From Planctomycetaceae bacterium (GTDB lineage Bacteria; Planctomycetota; Planctomycetia; Planctomycetales; Planctomycetaceae): DNA of 32,885 bases. Below the pieces are notes generated by a model. The model was not told the origin of the DNA. It ran no database searches and saw nothing but the letters and a program-made list of their open reading frames with translations. The position numbers were made by a program, and so were the translations under genes. The stretch lies in the NCBI GenBank assembly GCA_020426485.1, contig JAGQPY010000012.1:1-32885 (forward strand). The letters run 5' to 3'. Positions 1 to 10,856 of this stretch are shown piece by piece (the first letter of the stretch is position 1; the number at the start of each line of letters is the position of its first letter).

Positions 1-1
1 C

Positions 2-27
2 AGTCCCGTTTTTCAACAGGCTGCTAG
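2..27. repeat. Candidate dispersed repeat or IS-end fragment
   Basis: The first bases read AGTCCCGTTTTTCAACAGGC followed by TGCTAG, that is, CTAGCAGCCTGTTGAAAAA on the other strand. Motifs of this kind (CCTGTTGAAAAA) recur in planctomycete intergenic regions and resemble terminal repeats of some transposases; this is recalled, not searched. Only one copy is in the window and no transposase is visible, so it may be a solo end or the edge of an element lying to the left. Confidence 0.3.
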
Positions 28-115
28 CGGACGACTCCAGGATCAGTTGATGTCATGGGCCGTGCTCCAGGGAAATCGGACAATCAACTTCCTTTGTCTG
101 AGGGGTGGGTTCATT

Positions 116-1396
116 ATGTTTCTGATGAGAACAATCGCTTTGTTGTTGCTGTGTTCGCAGACGTGCGCGGCCGAAGACTGGCCGCACTGGCGTGGTGCTG
201 ATCGGCGGGATGTGACCGTGGAAGCGTCGTTGTGGGACGGAACCAGCTGGGTGAACGATCAACCGATGTGGACGGCTGCTGTAGGTGAAGGCGGAACCTC
301 ACCGATCGTTATCGGCGACCGATTGTACGCCATGGGCTGGAGTAACGATCAGGATACAGTCTTCTGCCTGAACACCGATACCGGGAAGGAAATCTGGAAA
401 TCCAGTTATCGGTGTCCTCGATACGGTCGGCTCGCAACGGGTGACGAAGGACTGTATTCCGGCCCAACGTCGACACCTGAATATGATGCGGAAACCGGTT
501 TTCTGTACACGCTCAGTTGCGATGGTGATCTGAACTGCTGGGATGCCAAACAGCAGGGCTCGCGCCGATGGCACCTCAATCTTTATGACAATTTTCATGT
601 GGCCCGTCGTCCAAAGATCGGACGATCCGGACTGCGCGATTATGGTTACACGACATCGCCCTTGATTCATGGAAACTGGGTGTTGATTGAAGTCGGAGCC
701 GATAGCGGCGCGATCATGGCCTTCGACAAACGAACCGGACAGCATGTCTGGTCATCGGATGCCACCGGTCCGGCTGGCCATACCGGAGGATTGGTCCCGA
801 TCACTGTGGAAGGCCTGCCGTGTGTGGCAGTGCTGACGTGTTATCGGCTGCTGATTGTACGTCTGGACGAAGGCGCGGCGGGGAAGACGGTCGCGGAATA
901 CGAATGGACGACCAACTTTGTTAACAACATCGCCACGCCAGCGGTGTCGGAAAACTTCCTGTTGATTACTTCTGCCTACAACCACAATGCCATCTGCAAG
1001 CTGAAGGTGACGCTGTCAGGAATTGAGAAGATCTGGGAACAGCCGTTTGCATCCAAAGTGTGCTCACCCATCATTCATGGCGGACGTGTTTATTGGGCGT
1101 GGCAGAAACTGCATTGCCTGGACTGGGAAACAGGCTCCGAACTCTGGAGTGGTGGTCAGTTTGGCGATGCAGGATCGTGCATCATCACGGGCGATGACCG
1201 ATTGATCATCTGGAGCGGTCGCGGGACACTGACGCTTGCCGAAACAGCCGTTCGTTCCCCCGATGCCTATCAGGAACGGGCACACCTGGATATTCGATCC
1301 CGCAGCGACGTCTGGCCTCACGTCGTCCTGGCCGCCGGTCGAATCTTCTGCAAAGATCGCGATGGCCACTTACATTGTTTAAAATCCGGCCCTTGA
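116..1396 (+). CDS. Secreted PQQ-type beta-propeller protein
   Basis: This is a 426-residue exported protein of the PQQ-like (WD40-like quinoprotein) beta-propeller class, probably acting in the periplasm. The start at 116 is preferred over the in-frame TTG at 47 because it gives a compact signal peptide (residues 1-18, a leucine run ending SQTCA) and has a purine-rich AGGGGTGGG stretch just upstream; ATG 125 is also possible. The mature protein opens with WPHWRG (22-27), the usual start of planctomycete propellers of this type. Blade signatures recur, such as LNTDTGKEIW, AFDKRTGQHVW and LDWETGSELW, where an aspartate-turn-G-x-x-x-W pattern closes each blade. No dehydrogenase or kinase domain is attached, so it may be a scaffold or binding protein rather than an enzyme. 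It converges on the minus-strand GlmU-like gene. Family assignment is good; function is unknown. Confidence 0.85.
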   Translation: MFLMRTIALLLLCSQTCAAEDWPHWRGADRRDVTVEASLWDGTSWVNDQPMWTAAVGEGGTSPIVIGDRLYAMGWSNDQDTVFCLNTDTGKEIWKSSYRCPRYGRLATGDEGLYSGPTSTPEYDAETGFLYTLSCDGDLNCWDAKQQGSRRWHLNLYDNFHVARRPKIGRSGLRDYGYTTSPLIHGNWVLIEVGADSGAIMAFDKRTGQHVWSSDATGPAGHTGGLVPITVEGLPCVAVLTCYRLLIVRLDEGAAGKTVAEYEWTTNFVNNIATPAVSENFLLITSAYNHNAICKLKVTLSGIEKIWEQPFASKVCSPIIHGGRVYWAWQKLHCLDWETGSELWSGGQFGDAGSCIITGDDRLIIWSGRGTLTLAETAVRSPDAYQERAHLDIRSRSDVWPHVVLAAGRIFCKDRDGHLHCLKSGP

Positions 1397-1473
1397 ACCG
1401 GTGAGCATGGTTCGGCCGTTGAGTTTGGCGGCTTATGCTGAGGGGCAGGAGTCCGGTGCGGGTGCTGATCGTC

Positions 1474-2427
1474 TCAGGAATTGCCGCTGACGACAGTGTT
1501 GTCGGGGATTTCCTGTGGGCCGACCAGGTGAGCGTAGGGGCCGATGGTGCAGTTGTCGCCGATGCGAAGATCACCCTCGATGACGGTGAAGGGGCGGATT
1601 GTTGTGTCGCGGCCGATCTGAACTCCGTGGTCGATCGATGTCTGCAGGGGGTCAACGATGGTGACACCGGACAGCATCAGGTTCTGCAGGATTTCAGCGT
1701 GAATGTGCTGACGCACTTCGGCCAGCTGAATGCGATTATTCACACCAATGGCTTCCTGAATGGTCAGGCTGCAGCTGGCCGTCACTTTGTGACCATCGTC
1801 CATCAGAATGCGGGGACAATCGGTCAGATAGTATTCGGCCTGAACGTTATTTGGCTGAATCTTCTTCAGCGAACTCAGCAGCAATGGCGTGCTGAATGCG
1901 TAGCAGCCCGTGTTGATCTCTGTGATGGCTCGCTGTTCAGGAGTCGCGTCTTTGTGTTCGACGATGCATTCAAAGTCGCCCGCGCGGTTACGGACGACTC
2001 GCCCGAGCCCTTCGTTGCTGGCGGTGTCGGCTGTTCCGATGACGCAGGCCGCATTGTCGCGGGACTGAGCGTCCAGCAGAGCTTTCAGCGATGATCCCTG
2101 CAGCAATGGAGTATCACCGGCCAGAATCAGGACCGACCCGTCGTGGTCTCGCAGTTCCGGTTCCGCCATCATGACGGCATGACCGGTGCCCTTTTGTTCG
2201 GTCTGTTCGGCAAAGACCACATCTTTGTGGTGGCAGAGGGCCGAGCGAACCATGTCGGCTTTGTGACCGACGATGACGACAATTTTCCCAACCCCGGCGG
2301 CTCGCGCGGCATCCAGAACGTATTCGATCATCAGTCGTCCGCAAACCGGATGCAGCACCTTTGGTGTTTCAGATTTCATCCGTGTGCTCTTGCCGGCGGC
2401 CAGAATCACGGCGACGGGTGTGGTCAT
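1474..2427 (-). CDS. GlmU-like sugar nucleotidyltransferase lacking the acetyltransferase domain
   Basis: The 317-residue protein matches the uridyltransferase half of GlmU, which makes UDP-GlcNAc from GlcNAc-1-phosphate and UTP for peptidoglycan and LPS. The nucleotide-binding signature LAAGKSTRM with PKVLH lies at residues 10-26. A GTGHAV motif, typical of GlmU, a metal-binding AGDTPLL and EINTG follow. Only a short left-handed beta-helix segment follows (about 255-317: VQIGRDTTIRPF, IGDNCTIGPYAHL). E. coli GlmU is about 456 residues, so the acetyl-CoA-dependent acetyltransferase part is absent. The protein ends cleanly at TGA with no remnant downstream. Such short forms are common in planctomycetes as far as I recall, so this is probably a natural variant; the true sugar could differ from GlcNAc-1-P. 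It lies 94 bases downstream of the beta-barrel gene on the same strand and may be cotranscribed with it. Confidence 0.8.
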   Translation of the reverse strand: MTTPVAVILAAGKSTRMKSETPKVLHPVCGRLMIEYVLDAARAAGVGKIVVIVGHKADMVRSALCHHKDVVFAEQTEQKGTGHAVMMAEPELRDHDGSVLILAGDTPLLQGSSLKALLDAQSRDNAACVIGTADTASNEGLGRVVRNRAGDFECIVEHKDATPEQRAITEINTGCYAFSTPLLLSSLKKIQPNNVQAEYYLTDCPRILMDDGHKVTASCSLTIQEAIGVNNRIQLAEVRQHIHAEILQNLMLSGVTIVDPLQTSIDHGVQIGRDTTIRPFTVIEGDLRIGDNCTIGPYAHLVGPQEIPDNTVVSGNS

Positions 2428-2521
2428 GGTTCAAATCTTTTGTCGGTTGGTGGTCTGGCTGAAGGCCACAGAAAACCGCAGTGGAGCTGGTTGCGGGGAA
2501 CGGTTGGGAAGGGGCGAACAA

Positions 2522-3883
2522 TCAATAGCGCCAGCCGGCTCGTGCGATAAAGCCGGTATCCGGAGTGATCTTGCCGTTGGCGGGCAGGCCGTAGTCGATT
2601 TCTCGGTCAAAGACCCATCCGGCTTCGATGAACCATTGGTACAGTCCGGCATTCATCTTGAAACCACCCAACAGGCGATAGTCGGACAGTTCCACTTCAT
2701 CCATACCACCTGCTCCGGTGTTTACTTCATAGGCTTCGACGTGGTATTCCGCTCGGATATATGCCCACTTGGCCCATTGAGCTTCGTTGCCCAGGAACAG
2801 ACTGATCGTGGTCTCCGGATACATGATTCGCCATTCCCAGAAATCGTCCCGGTAAATTAAACCGGCATAGGGCAGCAGACGATCATCGACTCGATCCCAG
2901 TACGCGGCACCCAGTGCAATCGACCAGTACTGATCCAATGTAAACAGAAACAAAGCTCGCCCATCCAGCTGGAAGGCGGTCGATGACAGCGAACCGCCAA
3001 AGTCCGTGTTGATCGATGGCGTGATGCCAAAGCTCATCGACACGGGACCATTCTGAGGTGTCTCCAGTTCAAAGTCCCAGCCGAATCGGAAAGCTTCACC
3101 GGGAAGACCGGGGACTCCCAGCGGACCGTCCCAGTTTCGCAGGCGAAACTCATTGGTCCATTGCAGAATCCAGCCAGGCATAAAGGGGCCCGTCCATGCC
3201 AGATCGTAGTCGACGCCAAACTGGCCGAAGTTCCCCGGACGATTGTTCACGGACGCTTCGGGCATGTATTCCAGATCGATCCGGTTCTGCCAGCCCATCC
3301 GGTACGGTGCAGGTCCGTTGACTCCATAGGTGCTGAATGGCATGTTCATGCCGCCTGGCGACGCTCCAAATGGCTGTGCCCCATACGGTGTGTACGGTGC
3401 ATAGGGAGCGACCTGTCCCAGACTGGGATCGGTCACGAAGGGATCGCTGCTGATCGGAGGAGAAAAAGCATTCCATGTCGATGGCTGCGACAACGCGGGG
3501 TCGGTCCATGTCGTCACGGGAGGTTGACCCGTCAACGGCGCGAATATGCCGGAATTCGCGGGAGCGGTGGTGCCCGGCGGAATGGGAACGCCGCCTTCCG
3601 ACTGTCCGCGCAGAACGGGGCCGATTTCCGATATGGGTCGAAAATAGGAGGGCTCAGTTGGATTCGGCAACCGGGTGGTTTCGGTAAAAGACCCCGCGTG
3701 CTGATAGACCGGCTTATCGAATAAACCCGCATTGACCGACGTCGTGAGCGACGCCATCGCGGCGAACACCAGGACTCTGCGGACCGTCAGCCAAGCAATT
3801 CCCGGAGAGAATTTCGGCTCCAATGTCATCCGCGGTGTGGAGTTGCGGTGGTGCTGATGTAGGTACAGGTGAAGTCGTTTCAC
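2522..3883 (-). CDS. Outer-membrane beta-barrel protein, planctomycete type
   Basis: This exported protein of 453 residues is probably an outer-membrane barrel. The N-terminus contains a signal peptide (hydrophobic VLVFAAMASLTTSVNA before GLFDKP). Residues of roughly 70-190 form a Pro/Gly-rich low-complexity linker. The C-terminal two thirds alternate aromatic and polar residues in amphipathic strands (for example EWRIMYPETTISLFLG, YIRAEYHVEAYEV), ending ARAGWRY with the terminal aromatic residue expected of barrel proteins. It resembles the DUF6268-type barrels of planctomycetes, though I cannot confirm that label. The GTG at 3883 is preferred because an AAGGTG ribosome site sits 5 bases upstream; ATG 3829 would give a shorter, more classical signal peptide. 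A much longer open frame upstream to 4186 lacks protein-like composition and is not used. It is the first gene of a likely two-gene unit with the GlmU-like gene. Confidence 0.75.
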   Translation of the reverse strand: MKRLHLYLHQHHRNSTPRMTLEPKFSPGIAWLTVRRVLVFAAMASLTTSVNAGLFDKPVYQHAGSFTETTRLPNPTEPSYFRPISEIGPVLRGQSEGGVPIPPGTTAPANSGIFAPLTGQPPVTTWTDPALSQPSTWNAFSPPISSDPFVTDPSLGQVAPYAPYTPYGAQPFGASPGGMNMPFSTYGVNGPAPYRMGWQNRIDLEYMPEASVNNRPGNFGQFGVDYDLAWTGPFMPGWILQWTNEFRLRNWDGPLGVPGLPGEAFRFGWDFELETPQNGPVSMSFGITPSINTDFGGSLSSTAFQLDGRALFLFTLDQYWSIALGAAYWDRVDDRLLPYAGLIYRDDFWEWRIMYPETTISLFLGNEAQWAKWAYIRAEYHVEAYEVNTGAGGMDEVELSDYRLLGGFKMNAGLYQWFIEAGWVFDREIDYGLPANGKITPDTGFIARAGWRY

Positions 3884-4362
3884 GTGAGCACCTTGGTGAG
3901 AGGATGAGAGACAAGTGTGCTGATCGGGCCTTCTGAGAGAGGTTCCGAAGTCAGCGCTCATCAGTGTGTTTCCGGCGGACGATCCTGTCCGCGCGGAAGA
4001 ACATGAGGAAAGGTGGGGCAATTTTGGAAAAACCCCAAATTGCGTCAACACCAACTCGCCCGCTGGCGGCAGTCTTTGCTTCAGGGATCTGCTTTGGCGG
4101 CAAAAAACGTTTTTGGTTCGGCACGAACTGCCGGAGGGCTCCAGGACGGGCGGGACTCTGATTTGCCGCAGAAAACGAGGGGTCAACGGGTATCCTGGAC
4201 CCGATTTTGGGAAGTAGACTTCGCACCTGCTGCATTTTGTCCAATTGCGGCAGCTCCGGCACTTTTCCTCGGATTCGGTGTTGATTCATGATGACGCTCT
4301 GACGGATTCTGCGGGTGAGTCCATCCGGAGACAGGTCAGCCATCGATCGAAAGTAGAAGAGC
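3884..4362. promoter_or_regulatory. Divergent gene-free region with several short palindromes
   Basis: These 479 bases separate the minus-strand barrel gene from the plus-strand copper-oxygenase gene and must hold both promoters. No convincing gene is present; open frames in it have non-protein-like composition. Visible structures are GCGGAC/GTCCGC (3975-3992, 6-base loop), a 9-bp arm pair with one mismatch CAATTTTGG/CCCAAATTG (4019-4042), and the palindrome AAAAACGTTTTT (4103-4114). I cannot assign clear -35/-10 boxes. Confidence 0.45.
3889..3894 (-). promoter_or_regulatory. Ribosome binding site AAGGTG deciding the GTG start of the barrel gene
   Basis: On the minus strand AAGGTG is followed by the 5-base spacer CTCAC and then GTG AAA CGA. 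No comparable site precedes the ATG at 3829, which favours the GTG at 3883. Confidence 0.5.
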
Positions 4363-6675
<2,313 letters not shown>

Positions 6676-6735
6676 CAATTTGCCGCGCCGCCGCCTTTTT
6701 GCTGACAGGTTAATGATGGCCCGTCACCCGGATGT

Positions 6736-8181
6736 TTATCCACCCAGAGCTTTCTGGAATGCGGAGACCGGCAGGTCGATGTTGGCCAGAGTGCGGAACT
6801 GCTGACCCAGTTGTTCCGCGAAAATCGCCGACGGGCTGAGGTAAACTGAACCACGAACATTGGCCTCCACGGCGAAAGCAGATTCGCCGGGGTAAGCGGT
6901 GAGATCGATGACCAGCATGCCTTCTCGAAGCAGCGACGGATTCAGCATGCCGCGATCAGTCCCGCACCGAATGTCGGAACCGGCCAGGACAACCACATCG
7001 GTGGCTGTGGAATGGATGGCCGACCAGGGAACGTGACGGACGGAATGCTTTTTGGCCACCGTGGTGGCGGCGTTGTCGGAAGGTCCGGAGACACTGACGG
7101 CTGCATTGCGTGCCTTCATAAATTCGATCGCACCCATCGCCAGCGGCCCTGTGCCGAAGACCATGGTGGCTCGTCCTTCTGCCCAGCGTTCGGAGCCTTT
7201 GGTGTTGGTTGCAACTTTGTTGATCGCGTCGAAGATGGTCGATCGACCTCGCCAGCCGGACTTGCCTTCCATGACCACATCCATGTAACCGGACTGCTGA
7301 GAAATCTCATCGCCGGGGGTGGACATTGCGGCCATGTTGCCCTTGTGCAGCGGGTCGACCAGCAGAGCATTGATTTTCATCCCGGCCAGCATCTTGGGTA
7401 GTCGATCCATATCGCCGGGCATCAGCGGCAGACAGCGAATGGGTTTGTCCAGTTCCTGAAATGCTGCATTGAAGACTCGCACGGTCGTATTTTCCGCCGC
7501 GCTGAAGCCGACCACGCCCAGGAATCGGGTTTTGCTGGTGATGTCACCCCAGCAGTATTCTTCTTCCAGCTGCCAGACCGTCGGCTGAGACTCATAGGCT
7601 TCCATTCCTCGTTCCAGGGCGGCGTAAATCCATGGCGAACCGTATTTGCGACCCAGCAGAGAAAAGGTCAGTCCGGACTTCCCAATGCCCTGCCCCACCA
7701 CCGGAAGTTCGCGCGACTGAGTGACGGCGGCCAGCAGCGGCCATGCGGAATCCAGATCTTCTGTGGGCCATGTGAACTTCACAATATCGGCTTTGGCCTT
7801 GTAGCACTGTTCAAAGACGTCGTCGATTTTTCCCAGCGGACGATTCAGACTGGTGTAGCTGATGACGCGCTTGGTGTTACCGAAGCGAGGAATCTTGTCG
7901 GCGATGTCGACTTCCAGTTCCACGTAGGCGGGGCCGGCAACAATCGTATTTCGCAGCAACTGCAGACGTTCGTCTTCTGTCTTCCACCAGTTGCCTCCAT
8001 CTTTTTGACGACGGCATGACACCAGAACCGGCTTGTCGACAACTTTGATCAGTTCTCCGACATCCGGCGTCTTGACGAAACTGTCAAGACACAACTCAAT
8101 CAGATCACACTTGCGCGAAGCGTTCAGCATGTCAGCCGGAGCCAGAGTGCGTGACGATGGCGTAACAGAAATGCAGATCAT
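6736..8181 (-). CDS. AroD-AroE-like fusion with degenerate active sites
   Basis: The 481-residue protein has an N-terminal half like type I 3-dehydroquinate dehydratase and a C-terminal half like shikimate dehydrogenase, consecutive steps of the shikimate pathway. In the first half the Schiff-base lysine is kept (ADIVKF, K135). The usual catalytic His of SYH(D) is Thr110 (VISYTSLN), and the Arg of the ExR motif is Cys31 (IELCLD). In the second half, the NAD(P)-binding loop is GTGPLAMG (343-350) and Lys280 matches the catalytic Lys of the NVTxPxK motif (VDPLHK). The NTD motif containing the catalytic Asp reads STI (314-316), and the SxS substrate motif is lost (GFSAAENTTVRVFNAAF). It is the last gene of the fabI/glycosyltransferase operon. 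It may be a specialised or inactive paralogue, or a divergent planctomycete form. Fold assignment is good; activity is uncertain. Confidence 0.8.
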   Translation of the reverse strand: MICISVTPSSRTLAPADMLNASRKCDLIELCLDSFVKTPDVGELIKVVDKPVLVSCRRQKDGGNWWKTEDERLQLLRNTIVAGPAYVELEVDIADKIPRFGNTKRVISYTSLNRPLGKIDDVFEQCYKAKADIVKFTWPTEDLDSAWPLLAAVTQSRELPVVGQGIGKSGLTFSLLGRKYGSPWIYAALERGMEAYESQPTVWQLEEEYCWGDITSKTRFLGVVGFSAAENTTVRVFNAAFQELDKPIRCLPLMPGDMDRLPKMLAGMKINALLVDPLHKGNMAAMSTPGDEISQQSGYMDVVMEGKSGWRGRSTIFDAINKVATNTKGSERWAEGRATMVFGTGPLAMGAIEFMKARNAAVSVSGPSDNAATTVAKKHSVRHVPWSAIHSTATDVVVLAGSDIRCGTDRGMLNPSLLREGMLVIDLTAYPGESAFAVEANVRGSVYLSPSAIFAEQLGQQFRTLANIDLPVSAFQKALGG

Positions 8182-8265
8182 CGATTTGACTTATGCGAAG
8201 ACTGGAAAAACAGAAGACAAAACCAAATCCCGTCAGCACCACGCCGACATCCCGTCCGACGAACT

Positions 8266-9708
8266 TCAATCCTTAGCGGATGGCGGGCAGGACCTGCGGG
8301 ATGGCTGGCGAAACAGGCAATACACCTGTTGCCAGCCGATGACTCCCAGCACACAGATGATTCCCGTCAAAGGCGCTCTCATGCGAGCGTTTGTCCAGTA
8401 AAACGTGTGCAGAAGCAGGAAGGATAATATCGCGATCCACAGCAGCTGTATATCACCGGGACGACGAATCATACAGAACAGCGAGGCCACCAGCCCGCAC
8501 CACAGTCCGCCGTACCACAGGGACAGGATTCTGCGGAGGAAAACCCCGGTTTCAGCCGCCTCCGCTTCAGGAGTCGTCGCCCAGAATCGCTTCCACCTCA
8601 GCAGACAGGCCCGTCGAAAGGCTGCACCATTTTCGGCGATCCTTTGAACGGCGGTATCGTACATCCATCGGTCGATTGAGACTTCCGAGCGATTTCCGGC
8701 GACTGCCTGTTCCGCCTGCTGCTGCATGTCCTGTTGCCAGCGTTGCAGACTGGTACCTGACCAGACGGGTTGTCCCGGAGCCATCACCACCTCGCGATAG
8801 AAGACGTCGTTATTGCCCAGCAGCAACGTATAACCCCCGTGAGTCGTCGCCGGGATGAACGCATGGAATACCATTTGGTTCCGAACGATCCACGGCAACA
8901 GAATGATGCCACAGACGACTCCGGGGATCAGACAAAACGATGACGACAGGAATCGTCTTCCCGTGGAGATCGTCGTTCCGACGGGTGCCTGACGCAACAG
9001 GATCAGAAACGCCCCGCACAGACACATCAGTGCGCAGGTGATGAGAGCAACCGGGCGGCAAAGGCCGTTGAGTCCAAAACACAGTCCGCTCAACGCGAAG
9101 GCGCGGATGATTCGTCGAGTCGGCTCGCCCAGGCGAATGCGCGACGCTCCTTTCAGCAGCTGCAGGACACCGATGGTCAGCAGCATCGCGCTGAGTGTTT
9201 CCGTCATGGGCAGAGCCGCATAGCGCAACAGCAGCGGATCGAGAGCGGTAATGGCCGTGGCTATATACAATGCTGACTTTCTGAGTCCCAGAAAGCGAGC
9301 CAACCACCAGGTGGCGATCGTCAGCAGCGCGGCCGATACCACATTCACGAGTCCGGCTGCGGCGGATGGTTTCAGACCGGAACCAATCAACAGCGCCAGC
9401 AGCGCCGGGTAAAACGGAGACCGATACGCTGTCGGGTTTGATGTCCCGGGAACGCAGTAACAGCCGTTTTGCAGCAGTGTGGTGGCGTGTCCGATGTAGG
9501 CGTCGGGATCGGTACTCAGGTCAGCGGATCGCAGCATCACCACAATGATGCGGAAGGACAGGCCCACCAGCACCAGGCCCACCAGCCATCGCGCTTCGAT
9601 GGTGGAAATCCGGTGTTCGATTTCGTCCCCACCAGCACAACACGGGTCGGGGGCCGAATGATCGGATGCCGAGGCGGACGACGATGCTTCAGGTGGTTGT
9701 GTCGCCAT
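8266..9708 (-). CDS. GT-C family membrane glycosyltransferase (PMT/ArnT-like)
   Basis: The 480-residue polytopic membrane protein resembles the glycosyltransferase 39/83 family, which moves sugars from polyprenyl-phosphate donors onto proteins or lipid A on the outer face of the inner membrane. A 40-residue hydrophilic N-terminus precedes the first membrane helix (41-58). The first periplasmic loop carries acidic residues in [10 protein letters not shown] (D67, D69), the usual catalytic site of the class, followed by [13 protein letters not shown]. At least eight further hydrophobic segments follow, and the C-terminal part contains the typical NARMRAPL just before the final helix. The start ATG at 9708 lies inside the end of fabI (20-base overlap, different frame), which suggests translational coupling. 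The aroDE-like gene follows 84 bases downstream. The acceptor is unknown; no lipid A or O-antigen genes are adjacent. Confidence 0.78.
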   Translation of the reverse strand: MATQPPEASSSASASDHSAPDPCCAGGDEIEHRISTIEARWLVGLVLVGLSFRIIVVMLRSADLSTDPDAYIGHATTLLQNGCYCVPGTSNPTAYRSPFYPALLALLIGSGLKPSAAAGLVNVVSAALLTIATWWLARFLGLRKSALYIATAITALDPLLLRYAALPMTETLSAMLLTIGVLQLLKGASRIRLGEPTRRIIRAFALSGLCFGLNGLCRPVALITCALMCLCGAFLILLRQAPVGTTISTGRRFLSSSFCLIPGVVCGIILLPWIVRNQMVFHAFIPATTHGGYTLLLGNNDVFYREVVMAPGQPVWSGTSLQRWQQDMQQQAEQAVAGNRSEVSIDRWMYDTAVQRIAENGAAFRRACLLRWKRFWATTPEAEAAETGVFLRRILSLWYGGLWCGLVASLFCMIRRPGDIQLLWIAILSFLLLHTFYWTNARMRAPLTGIICVLGVIGWQQVYCLFRQPSRRSCPPSAKD

Positions 9709-10492
9709 GGATCAACTCATCATCGAAGTAGTTCGTTTCCATACCGGCATCAATCACAATTCCCTGAGCATTAATTCCCGACGATCGGGGACTCAGCAGA
9801 AAGGCAACAGTGGAGGCGACTTCCGACGTCTGCACGGCCTGTTTTCGCAGGGTCGCTTTTTCGGCAAACAGATAGCTGTCGACATAACCCGGGATACCGG
9901 CCGAAGCAGAAGTTTTCAGGAGCCCCGGACAGGCGGCATTGAAGCGAATGCGGGAGAATCGGGAAAACGACTTTGCCAGAAAGCACAGGCTGGAATCCAG
10001 GGCCGCTTTCACGGGTGCCATGTACCCATAGTTCTCCGCCGCCATTCGAGTCGTGGAAATCGAGATCGTGACCACGCTGCCCTGCTCCGGATCCAGTGCT
10101 GCCTTCAGAGCGTTCGAAAGCGAGATCAGCGAGTAGCAGGAGACATCGATTGCCTGCAGGAAGGCCGGCCGAGGCGTCTCATGGAACGGAAGCCAGCCAG
10201 CGGAATAATCCGCGAAGGCGACGGAATGCACCATGCCATGCAGCACCCCCACGTCGCGGGTGATTTCCTTCGCCAACAGATCAATCTGGTCCTGATGCTC
10301 CAGGTCACAGATCAAGACTTTGCTGTTGGGGGCCAGCTTTCGGACCGTTGCGGCCCGCTGTTCACTGCGAACGGAGAAAATCACGTTCGCACCGGCTTCC
10401 AGCAGTAATTCTGCCGTTTGCCAGGCAACGCTCTTCCGATTGGCCACGCCGACAACCAGGATGTTTTTGTTACTGAGCTGTAAGAAATCCAT
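9689..10492 (-). CDS. fabI: Enoyl-ACP reductase (FabI type)
   Basis: The 267-residue short-chain dehydrogenase reduces trans-2-enoyl-ACP with NAD(P)H in fatty-acid elongation. The FabI-specific cofactor loop [10 protein letters not shown] is at 15-24 (instead of the TGxxxGIG of other SDRs), HSVAFAD at 89-95, and the Tyr-x6-Lys pair at Y155/K162 ([11 protein letters not shown]). The tyrosine that in E. coli lies ten residues before the catalytic one (Y146) aligns with Ile145, an unusual change, and the usual GxER segment is TTRM. A divergent paralogue is therefore possible. Length fits the family (about 260). It is the first gene of a unit fabI - glycosyltransferase - aroDE-like. The start at 10492 has no strong ribosome site. 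Confidence 0.78.
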   Translation of the reverse strand: MDFLQLSNKNILVVGVANRKSVAWQTAELLLEAGANVIFSVRSEQRAATVRKLAPNSKVLICDLEHQDQIDLLAKEITRDVGVLHGMVHSVAFADYSAGWLPFHETPRPAFLQAIDVSCYSLISLSNALKAALDPEQGSVVTISISTTRMAAENYGYMAPVKAALDSSLCFLAKSFSRFSRIRFNAACPGLLKTSASAGIPGYVDSYLFAEKATLRKQAVQTSEVASTVAFLLSPRSSGINAQGIVIDAGMETNYFDDELIHGDTTT

Positions 10493-10856
10493 GATCTGAT
10501 TGTTTCATCTGATGGTTCTGTTCGGTTTGTCAGCCAGTGGAAATCGCGTCCGCCAGGTACGCTCGCCGGCCGCGCTGACATACGCACACGATCAGGTCCA
10601 TTTTCGTGAGATCCAGAATCGCGATTGTCAATCCGCTGAACTTGCCGAATGACGGATCAGAACCAGCGGTCTGTCGGGAAAGATTAACTGTAGCCGGATT
10701 GACCAAAGTTCGAAATGATTACGATGTGAGGCGGCCCGAAACATTCGAGATGTGCTGGTTCAACCGGCAGCTCGGTGTGGCTTTGTTTCGGAAATGTCAT
10801 AACGTCATCTGGTGGGAGCCGGCAAAACAATCGTGTCGGATCGAGGCAAAACGTTC
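10493..10856. promoter_or_regulatory. Divergent intergenic region between fabI and the SRPBCC gene
   Basis: These 364 bases hold no recognisable gene. TTGACC at 10699-10704 followed 15 bases later by TACGAT (10720-10725) could be a weak sigma-70-like promoter for the plus-strand gene, but the spacing is short. Nothing else stands out. Confidence 0.25.

Noticed and set aside
1435-2094. Plus-strand open frame of 219 codons
   Set aside because: Antisense to the GlmU-like gene, whose motifs are clear.
4103-4114. AAAAACGTTTTT palindrome as a terminator
   Set aside because: Stem is A/T only and it lies between divergent genes, where no transcript end is expected; kept only as a possible operator.
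10699-10725. TTGACC...TACGAT as a firm promoter
   Set aside because: Spacing is 15 bases and the -10 match is poor; only mentioned as weak.
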